Counted from the first letter of the stretch, positions 26,790-34,901 are shown. The stretch is 64,000 bases of DNA from Heliobacterium mobile (GCF_009720735.1 NZ_WNKU01000007.1:62001-126000); one strand, 5' to 3'. The notes: generated by a model not told the origin, from the letters alone. A program made the numbers and translations.

Positions 26790-27305
26790 TTGTACGAATC
26801 ATCTTGGCAAGGATTTTTACCGGACGAGAGGGCCACAGAAGCACTGGGAGGTTGGTTGGCTCAGCGGGTGAGGCCCGGCGATGTTTTGCTGTTATACGGT
26901 GATTTGGGCGCCGGGAAGACGACCTTGGTTCGGGGGCTGGCTCGCAGCTTAGGTTATGAGGGACGGGTGACGAGTCCGACCTTTACCTTGGTGCATGAAT
27001 ATGAGGGGAGCCTTTCCCTGTATCATTTTGATCTTTATCGCCTCGACGATCCCGAAGAGGTCTGGGATATCGGTTGGTCCGATTATCTTCGGGGAGACGG
27101 GGTGCTCTGTGTCGAGTGGCCTGAACGGCTAGATCATCTGTTGCCTGAAGAGGCGTTGACGATCCGGTTAACACGAGACGATTCGGCTACTGCCGACGAA
27201 GGCCGTCGTGTGGAGTTGATTGGTCGCGGCGAAAAACCGCTGGCCTTGGTAAAGGAGTTGGAAACGGCGTGTACCTCTTTGGACTGGATTGCTCCACTCG
27301 GGTAA
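26790..27305 (+). CDS. tsaE: tRNA t6A synthesis ATPase TsaE
   Basis: 171 aa. P-loop GDLGAGKTTLVRGLAR, SPTFTLVHEY and HFDLYRL are diagnostic. With TsaB and TsaD it makes N6-threonylcarbamoyl-adenosine in tRNAs reading ANN codons. The TTG start is nine bases from AAGGAG. It overlaps tsaB by 37 bp. Confidence 0.95.
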   Translation: MYESSWQGFLPDERATEALGGWLAQRVRPGDVLLLYGDLGAGKTTLVRGLARSLGYEGRVTSPTFTLVHEYEGSLSLYHFDLYRLDDPEEVWDIGWSDYLRGDGVLCVEWPERLDHLLPEEALTIRLTRDDSATADEGRRVELIGRGEKPLALVKELETACTSLDWIAPLG

Positions 27306-28027
27306 CCGGCATGGCTATCGTCGATGACAGCCAGGTTGTGGCCGAGATTTTTCTACATAATGACCGACCTCACTCGAAGCGCTTAATGCCAGCGATGGAG
27401 CAACTCTTTTCCCTGGCAGGGCTTACACTGCAAGATATGCATGGACTAGCCATCGCTACGGGGCCAGGCTCCTTTACAGGCTTGCGCATCGGCATGGCAA
27501 CGATTAAAGGGATGGCTCAACCGCTCGGGCTGCCGATCGTCGGCGTGCCTACGTTAGATGCGTTGGCTCGTAACGCCTGGCCTTATGAAGGGATTGTTTG
27601 TCCCATCTTGGACGCCCGCAAGTCGGAAGTGTACACGTGTCTTTACCGCAGCGGCCCCGAAGAAATGGAAAAGGTGACCGATTACCAGGCTATTCACCCT
27701 GAAAAACTCATGGAACAACTTCGCTCCTATTGGGCTGAAGCGGAAGCAACTGATGCAGGCAGAGCGAAAGAGAGCCGGACGGTCCTTTTCGTCGGAGACG
27801 CGGTGCCTGTGTATCGGGAACTGTTTACAGAGGGACTGAAGGAGAAAGCGCTGTTTGCAGCCGCTGAAACAGGCTATCCGCGAGGAAGTCAGGTGGCTCG
27901 CCTCGGTTGGGAACGGCTTCGCCAGGGCCACAGAGACGATCTGCACCAGTTAGCCCCCTTTTATCTGCGTCAATCGGAGGCAGAAGTGAATTGGGCCAAA
28001 AAACAGGGCTGCTTGCCAGGGGTGTGA
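27269..28027 (+). CDS. tsaB: tRNA t6A synthesis protein TsaB
   Basis: 252 aa ASKHA-fold protein: FGLDCSTRVTGMAI at the start and IATGPGSFTGLRIGMATIKG, the TsaB signature. It dimerises with TsaD. The GTG start lies inside tsaE with AAGGAG upstream, indicating translational coupling. rimI follows after 3 bp. Confidence 0.95.
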   Translation: MYLFGLDCSTRVTGMAIVDDSQVVAEIFLHNDRPHSKRLMPAMEQLFSLAGLTLQDMHGLAIATGPGSFTGLRIGMATIKGMAQPLGLPIVGVPTLDALARNAWPYEGIVCPILDARKSEVYTCLYRSGPEEMEKVTDYQAIHPEKLMEQLRSYWAEAEATDAGRAKESRTVLFVGDAVPVYRELFTEGLKEKALFAAAETGYPRGSQVARLGWERLRQGHRDDLHQLAPFYLRQSEAEVNWAKKQGCLPGV

Positions 28028-28030
28028 ACG

Positions 28031-28555
28031 ATGAGAATTAAAGGCGGCAAGGTTTCCTTTCGGCCCATGACGATAGACGACCTCGATGCGGTCATGGAGA
28101 TAGAATGCCAATCCTTTCCGACTCCATGGAGCCGTAGTTCTTTTGTCCTCGAGTTAACAGAAAGCAGCCTCTCCCATTACTGGGTTTGCCTCTTTTACCC
28201 GGAGACCTCGCCGGATCTGGAACAGGGCCGGGTGATCGGCTATGCGGGTACATGGGCCATCTTGGATGAAGTCCATATTACCACCATTGCGATTCACCGG
28301 GACTGGCGAGGAAAGGGACTCGGCGAAGCCCTGTTGAACTTCATCTTTTTGGAGTCCATCCTCAAAGGCGGCGAGCGGATCACCTTGGAGGTTCGCCCGT
28401 CCAATGAGAGTGCCATTGCTTTATACCGCAAGATGGGTTTTCAAGACGTGGGCCGTCGTCGCGGTTACTACACCGACACCGGTGAGGATGCGATCATCAT
28501 GTGGCGGGATTTGCGTAAACCAGAAGGGGAACAGCAGGGCAAAGCAGGATTTTGA
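28031..28555 (+). CDS. rimI: ribosomal protein S18 alanine N-acetyltransferase RimI
   Basis: 174 aa GNAT. VHITTIAIHRDWRGKGLGEALL is the acetyl-CoA loop and LEVRPSNESAIALYRKMGF the RimI-type C-terminal motif. It acetylates S18 or other N-termini. In operon with tsaE and tsaB as in Bacillus. Confidence 0.92.
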   Translation: MRIKGGKVSFRPMTIDDLDAVMEIECQSFPTPWSRSSFVLELTESSLSHYWVCLFYPETSPDLEQGRVIGYAGTWAILDEVHITTIAIHRDWRGKGLGEALLNFIFLESILKGGERITLEVRPSNESAIALYRKMGFQDVGRRRGYYTDTGEDAIIMWRDLRKPEGEQQGKAGF

Positions 28556-28620
28556 TGTCTCCATGACGAAGACAAAGGTGCGACCTTTCCAGTATTTTCA
28601 GAAAGGCAGGTAGGGTACCT

Positions 28621-29010
28621 ATGAACGTCGGTGAAAAAATGGTTTCTCCAGCGATTACGACAGGGCTGACAACACCGATTCGTGATGCCTTACAAGTCAT
28701 GACTCAGAAGACGGTTCGAAGACTGCCCGTAGTCGACCATCATGACCGACTGGTTGGGATCATAGCCTTTCATGATATCGACAAAGCGATGCGTTCAGCC
28801 GGTATTATTCCCTTGACCCCCGTCGAATGGGTGATGACAAAAAATCCTGTCTATTGCGAAGTGCAGACCCCTTTAGCCGATGCGGTGCGCCTAATGAGAC
28901 GGTATAAGGTCAGCCTTTTGCCCGTTTTGGAAGGGGAAAAAGTGGTGGGCATTCTTTCGGTCAGCGATGTGCTCGATTTGTGTGCCCAGTTACTCGACGG
29001 AAGCAATTGA
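28621..29010 (+). CDS. CBS-domain pair protein
   Basis: 129 aa, two CBS repeats: MVSPAITTGLTTPIRDAL..RRLPVVDHHDRLVGI and VMTKNPVYCEVQTPLADAV..LLPVLEGEKVVGIL. It is the minimal adenine-nucleotide-binding module without output domain. It lies 65 bp after rimI in the tsa cluster and ends at a terminator. Target unknown. Confidence 0.85.
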   Translation: MNVGEKMVSPAITTGLTTPIRDALQVMTQKTVRRLPVVDHHDRLVGIIAFHDIDKAMRSAGIIPLTPVEWVMTKNPVYCEVQTPLADAVRLMRRYKVSLLPVLEGEKVVGILSVSDVLDLCAQLLDGSN

Positions 29011-29022
29011 GAAAACTAGCCT

Positions 29023-29047
29023 AACCCTGCTTGGTGGCAGGGTTTTT
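29023..29047 (+). terminator. Terminator after the CBS gene
   Basis: Perfect 8-bp stem AACCCTGC/GCAGGGTT with a 6-nt loop and T5. It closes the tsaE-tsaB-rimI-CBS unit. Confidence 0.85.
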
Positions 29048-29107
29048 CGATCCTTCTCGTGGCGAAAAGAAATAAGGCCACGCCGGCGAAAAGAAGGGAT
29101 GGATAAT

Positions 29108-29902
29108 ATGCTGATTGTGGGGGAGAAGATTAATACTGGTCGCCCCGGCATTGAAGGAGCCATTATTTCCCGGAACGTGGCCCACGTACAGGATCTTGCC
29201 CTGCGTCAGAAGCTCTGTGGTGCTGATGTCTTAGATCTAAATTGTACGACCATGCGCTACCGGGAACCGGAGGGGCTCAGCTGGCTTGTGGAAACGGTCC
29301 AAACGGTCGTCAATGAGCCGGTATGTCTAGACAGCCCCAACCCAGTCGCCTTAGAAGAGGCGTTGAAAGTGCACCGGGGACGGGCCTTTATCAATGCTAT
29401 TTCGGCGGAAGATACACGGTACCGGACGTTGATCCCTTTAGTAAAAGAATATCGTTGCAAAGTGATCGCTCTTTGCCTGGACGACCGAGGCGTCCCTGAG
29501 ACGGTCGATCAGGAAATCGCTGTAGCCAACCGGTTGATTGAACGGTTGACACAAGATGGCGTCGATGTAGACGATGTTTACCTCGATCCCTTGATTCGTC
29601 CCGTCGGGCAGGGAGAGCACTTGGGGAACTTCAGTCTGGAAGTCATCCGGCGGCTACGCAGCGAATTTCCTACCATGCACATCATCTGTGGAGTCTCGAA
29701 CATTTCTTACAGTTTACCGGCCCGTGCTCTGCTGAACCGCACCTTTCTCACGCTGGCCATCAGCGCCGGCCTAGACGGAGCCATCCTCGATCCGGAAAAC
29801 AAAAGCTTAATGGCGTCGTTGCGGGCTGCAGAGGCGCTGCTGCAAAAGGATCCCGGCTTTCGTCGATATGTGCTCGCTTTTCGGGAAGGGCAGCTAACGT
29901 AA
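29108..29902 (+). CDS. methyltetrahydrofolate methyltransferase-like protein (AcsE/MetH pterin domain)
   Basis: 264 aa pterin-binding TIM barrel: IVGEKINTGRPG at the start, ADVLDLNCTT, CLDSPNPVALEEAL, FINAISAE, and CGVSNISYSLPAR, the hallmarks of methyl-H4folate:corrinoid protein methyltransferases. It would move a methyl group from methyl-H4folate to a corrinoid protein, as in the Wood-Ljungdahl pathway or demethylase systems. No corrinoid protein is near. ATG at 29108 is 10 nt from AAGAAGGG; the ATG at 29099 is too close. Confidence 0.85.
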   Translation: MLIVGEKINTGRPGIEGAIISRNVAHVQDLALRQKLCGADVLDLNCTTMRYREPEGLSWLVETVQTVVNEPVCLDSPNPVALEEALKVHRGRAFINAISAEDTRYRTLIPLVKEYRCKVIALCLDDRGVPETVDQEIAVANRLIERLTQDGVDVDDVYLDPLIRPVGQGEHLGNFSLEVIRRLRSEFPTMHIICGVSNISYSLPARALLNRTFLTLAISAGLDGAILDPENKSLMASLRAAEALLQKDPGFRRYVLAFREGQLT

Positions 29903-29994
29903 ACTCCCTCAAGAGTGGAACTTTATGTAGCTTTAGGTGAGAATGTCTTGCAAAAGACCATCGGAAAATCCATCGCTGAGAGAAGGTGTTCCGC

Positions 29995-30579
29995 TTGACC
30001 CATCTCTTTGACAGCCGCCAGTTTGCCAAACTAGACAATCCGCGAAGACGGGAATTACTCCCTGTCGACAAGATACTCGATCTGTTACGGGTCGAGAAGG
30101 GAAGTTATCTCGCCGATCTCGGATGCGGTATTGGCTATGTTAGCATCCCTGCCGCTGAAAAAGTCGGACCGGAAGGTCACCTATTTGCCCTCGACCTGCA
30201 AGAACAGATGATCATCGAGGGACGCCGGCGAAGCCAGACTGCCGGACTTCGAAACATCGCTTGGATACTGAATCCAGAAGATTCCCTTCCCCTTCCGGCT
30301 AGTTCTGTAGATGCAGTGATCATGGTCGCTGTATTTCATGAGTTAGAAAACCGAAGTGGTTATGTGGAGGAAGCCCACCGCATTCTTCGTGCAGGCGGGC
30401 GGTTGGGGATTGTAGACTGGAAGCCTGGATTTATGGAAATAGGACCTCCCCAGGACCATCGAGTAGCGCCGGTGGAAGTCGAGGCGTTGCTCGCACAAGG
30501 GCATTTCAGGGATTTGAATACGACGGACATCAGTGAAGGCTATTACATGACAGTCGGCCAGAAAAGAAACCCCCTTTAG
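29995..30579 (+). CDS. SAM-dependent methyltransferase (class I)
   Basis: 194 aa. Motif I ADLGCGIGYVSIPAAEKV, motif II acidic end LFALDLQE, and AHRILRAGGRLGIVDW are clear. The pattern resembles arsenite- or UbiE-like methyltransferases, but the substrate cannot be read from sequence. TTG at 29995 is eight bases from GAGAAGG. Located between the MeTr gene and the candidate selenoprotein. Confidence 0.8.
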   Translation: MTHLFDSRQFAKLDNPRRRELLPVDKILDLLRVEKGSYLADLGCGIGYVSIPAAEKVGPEGHLFALDLQEQMIIEGRRRSQTAGLRNIAWILNPEDSLPLPASSVDAVIMVAVFHELENRSGYVEEAHRILRAGGRLGIVDWKPGFMEIGPPQDHRVAPVEVEALLAQGHFRDLNTTDISEGYYMTVGQKRNPL

Positions 30580-30580
30580 G

Positions 30581-30609
30581 TTGCTATTATACCTGTACGG
30601 GGTATAATA
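30581..30609 (+). promoter_or_regulatory. promoter with palindromic operator before the candidate selenoprotein gene
   Basis: TTGCTA (30581-30586), 16-nt spacer, TATAAT (30603-30608). TATTATACC (30586-30594) and GGTATAATA (30601-30609) form a perfect 9-bp inverted repeat with spacer TGTACG that covers spacer and -10. The core ATACC..TACGGGG..TAT resembles the csoR operator read on its own sense strand (15325-15308). Confidence 0.65.
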
Positions 30610-30648
30610 CATATAGATACCGGTTTATGAAAAGGGGGAGTATTAAGG

Positions 30649-30945
30649 ATGAAATGGGCTGTCGATGAACAAGCCAAGCCGAAGCTGGCCGAGTGGAACA
30701 ACGAAGTGACTGTCGAACTGCAGCGCTTATGTTCCGGTGGGTGAACACCGTTAGATACATTTGTCCCCTCGGTCCGAGGGGGCTTACCGGAAGAACCTGA
30801 ATATTTCCTGACTGCCAAAGTTGACGAGGTAACGATTCATTACCCTCGGATTTTGAAGTTGATCGATCAAAATAAACCTGCCCGGCTGATAAAAACCAAA
30901 TGGCTCTTCGGCGGGGTCGATGTAGAAAACGTCCGGGTTTGGTAG
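30649..30945 (+). CDS. candidate selenoprotein, 98 aa, in-frame TGA at codon 32 (HesB/IscA-like layout)
   Basis: The frame from ATG 30649 (AAGGGGGAG and AAGG upstream) reads to TAG at 943-945 with one TGA, at 30742-30744, in the context LCSGG-U-TPLDTF. Both sides have coding-like codon use and the downstream part gives a coherent polypeptide ending [13 protein letters not shown] hairpin CCCCTCG-GTC-CGAGGGG (30766-30782) has its loop 26 nt after the TGA, as bacterial SECIS elements do. Predicted order helix, strand, GG-U, acidic loop, VDEVTIHY strand resembles HesB/IscA proteins with Sec at the first cluster cysteine, lacking the C-terminal CxC; this is low-confidence inference. The alternative is a nonsense mutation. 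tsaD follows after 11 bp. Confidence 0.65.
30766..30782 (+). promoter_or_regulatory. putative bacterial SECIS hairpin
   Basis: Perfect 7-bp stem with GTC loop, or 6-bp stem with GGTCC loop (30771-30775). The loop begins with G and includes GGT, as in the E. coli fdhF element. Spacing from TGA to loop is 26 nt, within the range reported for bacterial SECIS (about 16-37). Confidence 0.6.
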
Positions 30946-30956
30946 AGGTGTTTACA

Positions 30957-32003
30957 TTGACGTTATTTTCATTGCGTGGACCGGCCCGTGAGGCCGGTCG
31001 CTTTATATTGGGACTGGAAACGAGCTGTGATGAGACATCGGCAGCCGTGTTGAAAGACGGGAAGGAAATCCTGTCCAATGTGATTTCCTCGCAGATCGCC
31101 ACCCACCAGCGCTTTGGCGGCGTCGTTCCCGAGATCGCCTCGCGGAAACATATGGAGAATATCACCGGCGTGGTCGATAGCGCCCTTGAAGAGGCAGGTA
31201 TCGGCTGGGACGATCTGACGGCCATCGCTGTGACGAGCGGGCCGGGCCTTGTGGGGGCGCTCCTCGTCGGAGTTGCCTATGCGAAAGGGGCAGCGATGGC
31301 CCGAAAACTGCCTTTGGTCGGTGTTCACCATATTGAGGGGCATATCTATGCTAATTTATTGACGGAGAGGGAGCTTTCTTTTCCCTTGCTCTGCCTGGTC
31401 GTATCGGGTGGACATACTCACCTCGTACGTCTTTTGGAGCATGGACGTTTGGAGATCATCGGTTCTACCCGTGATGACGCTGGCGGGGAAGCTTTTGACA
31501 AGGTCGCCCGGGCACTGGGGCTTGGTTATCCCGGCGGTCCTCTGATCGAGAAGCTGGCGAGGGAGGGCACTATCGACGCTTATGATTTGCCTCGGGCGTG
31601 GCTCGAAGACAGCTATGACTTCAGTTTCAGCGGCTTGAAATCAGCCGTCCTTAACCTGCTGAACCGGGCGAAGCAGCGTGGTGAAGAGATCGACAAGGCT
31701 GGTTTGGCCGCCTCTTTTCAGGAGGCTGTCGTCGATGTGCTCGTTCAAAAGACCTGTCGCGCAGCTCGAGAGTCTGATGCAGCGACGGTGCTGCTTGCCG
31801 GCGGTGTAGCAGCCAACGGGTACCTGCGGGACCGTTTGCGTGAAGCCTTGGGTGCCGACGGACGACGTCTCGTCGTTCCTCCCCTGATCCTCTGCACCGA
31901 TAATGCAGCCATGATCGCCTGCGCTGGATATCACCGGCTGATGCGGGGAGAGACAGCCGCTGTCGATTTAAATGCTGTGGCCGATTGGCCTCTGGGGACC
32001 TGA
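30957..32003 (+). CDS. tsaD: tRNA t6A transferase TsaD
   Basis: 348 aa. [29 protein letters not shown] (metal histidines in HHIEGH), [33 protein letters not shown] and [10 protein letters not shown] identify Kae1/TsaD. It transfers threonylcarbamoyl to A37 of tRNA with TsaB and TsaE. TTG at 30957 follows GAGGTG by six bases; the ORF extended to 30900 overlaps the upstream gene. Normally next to rimI; here displaced by four inserted genes. Confidence 0.95.
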   Translation: MTLFSLRGPAREAGRFILGLETSCDETSAAVLKDGKEILSNVISSQIATHQRFGGVVPEIASRKHMENITGVVDSALEEAGIGWDDLTAIAVTSGPGLVGALLVGVAYAKGAAMARKLPLVGVHHIEGHIYANLLTERELSFPLLCLVVSGGHTHLVRLLEHGRLEIIGSTRDDAGGEAFDKVARALGLGYPGGPLIEKLAREGTIDAYDLPRAWLEDSYDFSFSGLKSAVLNLLNRAKQRGEEIDKAGLAASFQEAVVDVLVQKTCRAARESDAATVLLAGGVAANGYLRDRLREALGADGRRLVVPPLILCTDNAAMIACAGYHRLMRGETAAVDLNAVADWPLGT

Positions 32004-32016
32004 AAGGAGAAGAAAC

Positions 32017-32661
32017 ATGCACGACATCGCCGAAGAGATTCTTCATTACGGACGTCTGCTCATCACCAAAGGTCTGGTGACAGGATCGGGAGGAAATATC
32101 AGTCACCGGTTGCCGGAGGGGAATAAGATCCTGATCACCCCTAGCGGCATGTCCTATGACAAACTGGTTCTCGACGATTTGGTAGTCTTGGATATTGCCT
32201 CCGGTGAAGTGGTTTCGGGCCATCGAAAGCCCTCGATCGAGCAGGGGATGCACCGGGCGATTTACTTACATCGCCCCGATGTGAATGCGGTGATTCATTG
32301 CCATTCGAAATATGCCACGGCGGTAGCTACGACGCGCAAGGACTTTCCTCCGGCTCTGGACAACATGGTCACCTTCTTCGGCGGCGGAGTGAAGACGGCT
32401 CGCCATGCAGCCATTGGCACCCCTGAATTAGCCAAGCATGTCATCGAGGCGTTAGGCGATGCGCCCGTGGCGCTGTTGGCCAATCACGGCTCTGTCGCCG
32501 TGGCAAAACGACTGGATCAGGCTTTTACCTTAGCGGAACTGTTGGAAGAATGTGCCATGGTCTACCTGTTGTCCTTTTTAGCCGGTGGTCCTGTGGTGCT
32601 CACCGACGAAGAAGTGGAGCACGAGCGGAACTGGTTATCCGGTAAATACGGTTTAAAATAG
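32017..32661 (+). CDS. class II aldolase/adducin-family protein
   Basis: 214 aa. TGSGGNISHR, ITPSGMSYD, zinc ligands IHCHSKYATA and the later NHGSVAV match L-fuculose-phosphate aldolase and methylthioribulose-phosphate enzymes. Such aldolases in anaerobes also serve 5-deoxy sugar salvage from SAM by-products; which applies is open. AAAGGAGAAGAAAC precedes the ATG at 32017. 13 bp after tsaD, likely co-transcribed. Confidence 0.85.
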   Translation: MHDIAEEILHYGRLLITKGLVTGSGGNISHRLPEGNKILITPSGMSYDKLVLDDLVVLDIASGEVVSGHRKPSIEQGMHRAIYLHRPDVNAVIHCHSKYATAVATTRKDFPPALDNMVTFFGGGVKTARHAAIGTPELAKHVIEALGDAPVALLANHGSVAVAKRLDQAFTLAELLEECAMVYLLSFLAGGPVVLTDEEVEHERNWLSGKYGLK

Positions 32662-32763
32662 TACTTTCTTTTTCTACGACAGTTCTATTTCATAGGGGGA
32701 GTCCAACAGAACATAGTTCGGAAAAAATCCTGATAAATCGGGACTTCTGTCGTATTTTCCAGA

Positions 32764-32795
32764 AAAAACCGGGAGCGTAGTCCCGGTTTTTCTAT
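32764..32795 (+). terminator. Terminator after the aldolase gene
   Basis: Perfect 11-bp stem AAAAACCGGGA (32764-32774) with TCCCGGTTTTT (32781-32791), loop GCGTAG. Confidence 0.85.
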
Positions 32796-32821
32796 TGTCA
32801 AGAGGCAAACAGATCTTCGAT

Positions 32822-33009
32822 TTATCCCCACTGTGGATGATTTTCTCTGTGGATAATGGGGATAAGTATGTTGGTAAGTGAGTTACCAGGGATTTTCATG
32901 TGGAAAGCTTTTGGTATAACTCTGGAAATAGCTGGTTGTGGATAATGGGGATAAGTCGTTTGAACCATTGATATTCCTGAAAAGAGTTTGTGGAAAAAGA
33001 TGTGGATGG
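32822..33009. repeat. DnaA-box cluster
   Basis: Two perfect TGTGGATAA boxes (32848-32856 and 32937-32945), each followed directly by TGGGGATAA (32857-32865 and 32946-32954), so the 20-bp block TGTGGATAATGGGGATAAGT occurs twice, 89 bp apart. TTATCCCCA (32822-32830), TGTGGATGA (32832-32840) and TGTGGAAAA (32989-32997) differ from consensus at one base; 32899-32907 and 33001-33009 at two. Most point the same way. No dnaA or dnaN is nearby, so this is unlikely to be oriC. Confidence 0.8.
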
Positions 33010-33334
33010 CTCTTGCGCGACGATTTTCGAGGATAACAGACATTTTCGACATATGTTCTGTCTTTACAAACAAATTCAAGCTGGCTTCCTGTATAATTCA
33101 CCTTTCGTGGATCATAATGGATAAGAGGTAAGCGAAAATAACTCGAACAAGTTGTCTTTGGCGATTAAATTCGTTTGAACTTTTCCCACGAAGGCAGTGG
33201 AACTTGTAGATAGGTTCCATCTGGCAGTCAGTCCAGTGAGTCGGACGACAGGAGGGAGGCAGGATTTTTGACCGGATTGGGCGAAAGATCCAAAAGGTGC
33301 TTTATTATACCTTTCGACGGAAAGGAGAACAGGA

Positions 33335-34045
33335 ATGCTCAAGGTAACCTTTTTTAGTCACTCCGTCTTCCTGCTTGATGATGGCCGGTACAAAGTACTG
33401 ATCGATCCCTTCTTTACGGGAAATCCTCTTTCACCTGTCAAGGCGGATCAGGTCTCCGCCGATTATATTCTCGTCACCCATGCTCACGGAGACCACTTTG
33501 GCGATGCGCTCACGATTGCCAAGCGGTGCGGCGCTACCATCATCGCCCCTAACGAATTGGCCGTCTATTGCCAGAGCAAAGGCGCCAAGGCCCATGGAAT
33601 GCACATCGGCGGCAAACGAGATTTCCCCTTCGGTCGAGTTCGCCTGACCGTGGCTTTGCACGGTTCCGGTACGGTTGAAGATGGTCGTCCCATCGAATTG
33701 GGGAATCCCTGCGGCTTTTTAGTCCATATGGGCGGAAAGACCCTTTACCATGCGGGCGATACCGGTCTGACTCGTGACATGGAACTGATCAGCATGTGTT
33801 TTCTGAAGGGCGCCCGATTAGATCTGGCCTTGTTGCCGATCGGTGATAACTTTGTCATGGGACCTGATGACGCCTTGTTCGCCACAAAACTGCTGCACCC
33901 AAAGCAAGTCGTTCCGATGCATTATAATACCTTCGCGGTGATCACCCAGGATCCCCAGAGCTTTAAAAAGGCGGTCTCCGAAAACACCGATTGTCTCTGT
34001 CAAATCCTCGAACCGGGCGAGTCCTTGACGTTAGACGATTTTTAG
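33335..34045 (+). CDS. UPF0173 metal-dependent hydrolase
   Basis: 236 aa metallo-beta-lactamase fold: THAHGDHFGD (about 49-58), HGSGT, LYHAGDTGL and MHYNTF are the conserved metal ligands. The family (UlaG-like) has no assigned substrate in most bacteria. GGAAAGGAG precedes the ATG. Monocistronic, ended by the hairpin at 34144. Confidence 0.88.
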   Translation: MLKVTFFSHSVFLLDDGRYKVLIDPFFTGNPLSPVKADQVSADYILVTHAHGDHFGDALTIAKRCGATIIAPNELAVYCQSKGAKAHGMHIGGKRDFPFGRVRLTVALHGSGTVEDGRPIELGNPCGFLVHMGGKTLYHAGDTGLTRDMELISMCFLKGARLDLALLPIGDNFVMGPDDALFATKLLHPKQVVPMHYNTFAVITQDPQSFKKAVSENTDCLCQILEPGESLTLDDF

Positions 34046-34064
34046 ACGTCGAAAGATTTATATC

Positions 34065-34125
34065 CAACTGTTGCTCACGGCGACCTCCCGCCCAAATCGC
34101 TCACTCCGTCATTACATCCCAGATT
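34065..34125 (-). repeat. Truncated copy of the 14.8-kb repeat element
   Basis: On the minus strand this 61-bp stretch matches 14775-14835 closely: AATCTGGGATGTAATGA, then GAGCGATTTGGGCGG, GTGAGC and GTTG. It is inverted relative to the first copy and lacks the right end. Shared blocks are too long for chance. Confidence 0.65.
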
Positions 34126-34143
34126 ATTCCTCCAAGTGCATGC

Positions 34144-34195
34144 AAAAAAGAGGCGCTTCAAAAACCCCTGTGGGTTTTGAAAGCGCCTCTTTTTT
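34144..34195. terminator. Bidirectional terminator
   Basis: Long stem: GAGGCGCTT plus CAAAACCC arms pair across a CTGT loop with GGGTTTTG plus AAGCGCCTC; A6 before and T6 after. Confidence 0.85.
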
Positions 34196-34200
34196 GTGTA

Positions 34201-34236
34201 AAAAGGGTAAGCCCTTATCGGAGGTAGGGCTTACCC
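34201..34236 (-). terminator. Terminator of the PadR gene
   Basis: Perfect 10-bp stem GGGTAAGCCC (34205-34214) with GGGCTTACCC (34227-34236); AAAA at 34201-34204 gives Ts on the minus strand. Confidence 0.7.
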
Positions 34237-34276
34237 CTGTTTATGCAATGGTGATTATGTCATGAAAGATGGTTGT

Positions 34277-34699
34277 TCAACCGATGTCGAACATGTTTTC
34301 CCTCTCCGAGGGCAAATTAAAATGTGAACGATAACGGGAGAGGAAATCCTCTAAAGCGCCTCGATGCCGCTCCATTTCAGCGACCCACTTATGTAAAGAC
34401 TCAACACCCTTGCTCGTCAGTTCATAGCAGCGTTTGGCCGGACCGCTTTCACCGGTCTGCCAGTTCGATTGCACAAGATGTTCATCTTCCATCTTACGTA
34501 AGGTTCGATAAATAAGGGCGGCGTCTGTCGGTCCGTCAAGCAAACGTAGGTCGCTGATTCGCTCCATCAATTCATACCCGTACGAAGGTTTTTCCGAGAG
34601 CAACAAGAGCAGGGCCGGCTGGACGAATCGGTTGATCCGGCCAAAGGTGTACAGGAGAGAATTGTCATCGGGTTGACGAGAATCAGCTAGGCGGGACAT
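34277..34699 (-). CDS. PadR-family transcriptional regulator
   Basis: 140 aa. The winged helix ILLLLSEKPSYGYELMERIS-like pattern (LLLLLSEKPSYGYELMERI), DAALIYRTLRKMEDEHLV and GPAKRCYELTSKG define PadR. Ligand and targets unknown. ATG at 34699 is nine bases from AAGGAG, better than the TTG at 34705. It is transcribed away from rex and could act on its own promoter. Confidence 0.9.
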   Translation of the reverse strand: MSRLADSRQPDDNSLLYTFGRINRFVQPALLLLLSEKPSYGYELMERISDLRLLDGPTDAALIYRTLRKMEDEHLVQSNWQTGESGPAKRCYELTSKGVESLHKWVAEMERHRGALEDFLSRYRSHFNLPSERENMFDIG

Positions 34700-34823
34700 A
34701 ACCAAGGTCTCCTTTCGAACAGATCAGAACTCATATCTATATTATGATCAAGGAGCCTCAAATGTCAAAAGAGAGAGTCGAAAAAAATGTGTCAAAGTTT
34801 ATGCAAAAGTTGCAAAAAAGGTA

Positions 34824-34901
34824 TTGCAAGTGGAAACTATCGCATGTATAGTTAAATTACAGATAGACAAACATTCATAGGATATCGGACAAAAGATATC
34901 C
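34824..34901 (+). promoter_or_regulatory. rex promoter and leader palindrome
   Basis: TTGCAA (34824-34829), 17-nt spacer, TATAGT (34847-34852). In the leader GGATATC (34880-34886) and GATATCC (34895-34901) form an inverted repeat. It does not match the TTGTGAA..TTCACAA Rex operator. Confidence 0.6.

Larger units (their letters stand above)
32662..33334. other. 673-bp intergenic region with terminator and DnaA-box cluster
   Basis: Besides the terminator at 32764-32791 and the boxes at 32822-33009 (listed separately), there is no ORF with an RBS. The rest is moderately AT-rich. AAAGGAGAACAGG at 33321-33333 belongs to the next gene. Confidence 0.6.

Noticed and set aside
32822-33009. Chromosomal origin of replication
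   Set aside because: DnaA boxes are present, but dnaA, dnaN, rpmH or gyr genes and a clear AT-rich unwinding stretch are absent; a titration cluster fits better.
32822-33009. CRISPR array
   Set aside because: The two 20-bp repeats are tandem DnaA boxes; there are only two units, and no cas genes or other regular repeats occur in the window.
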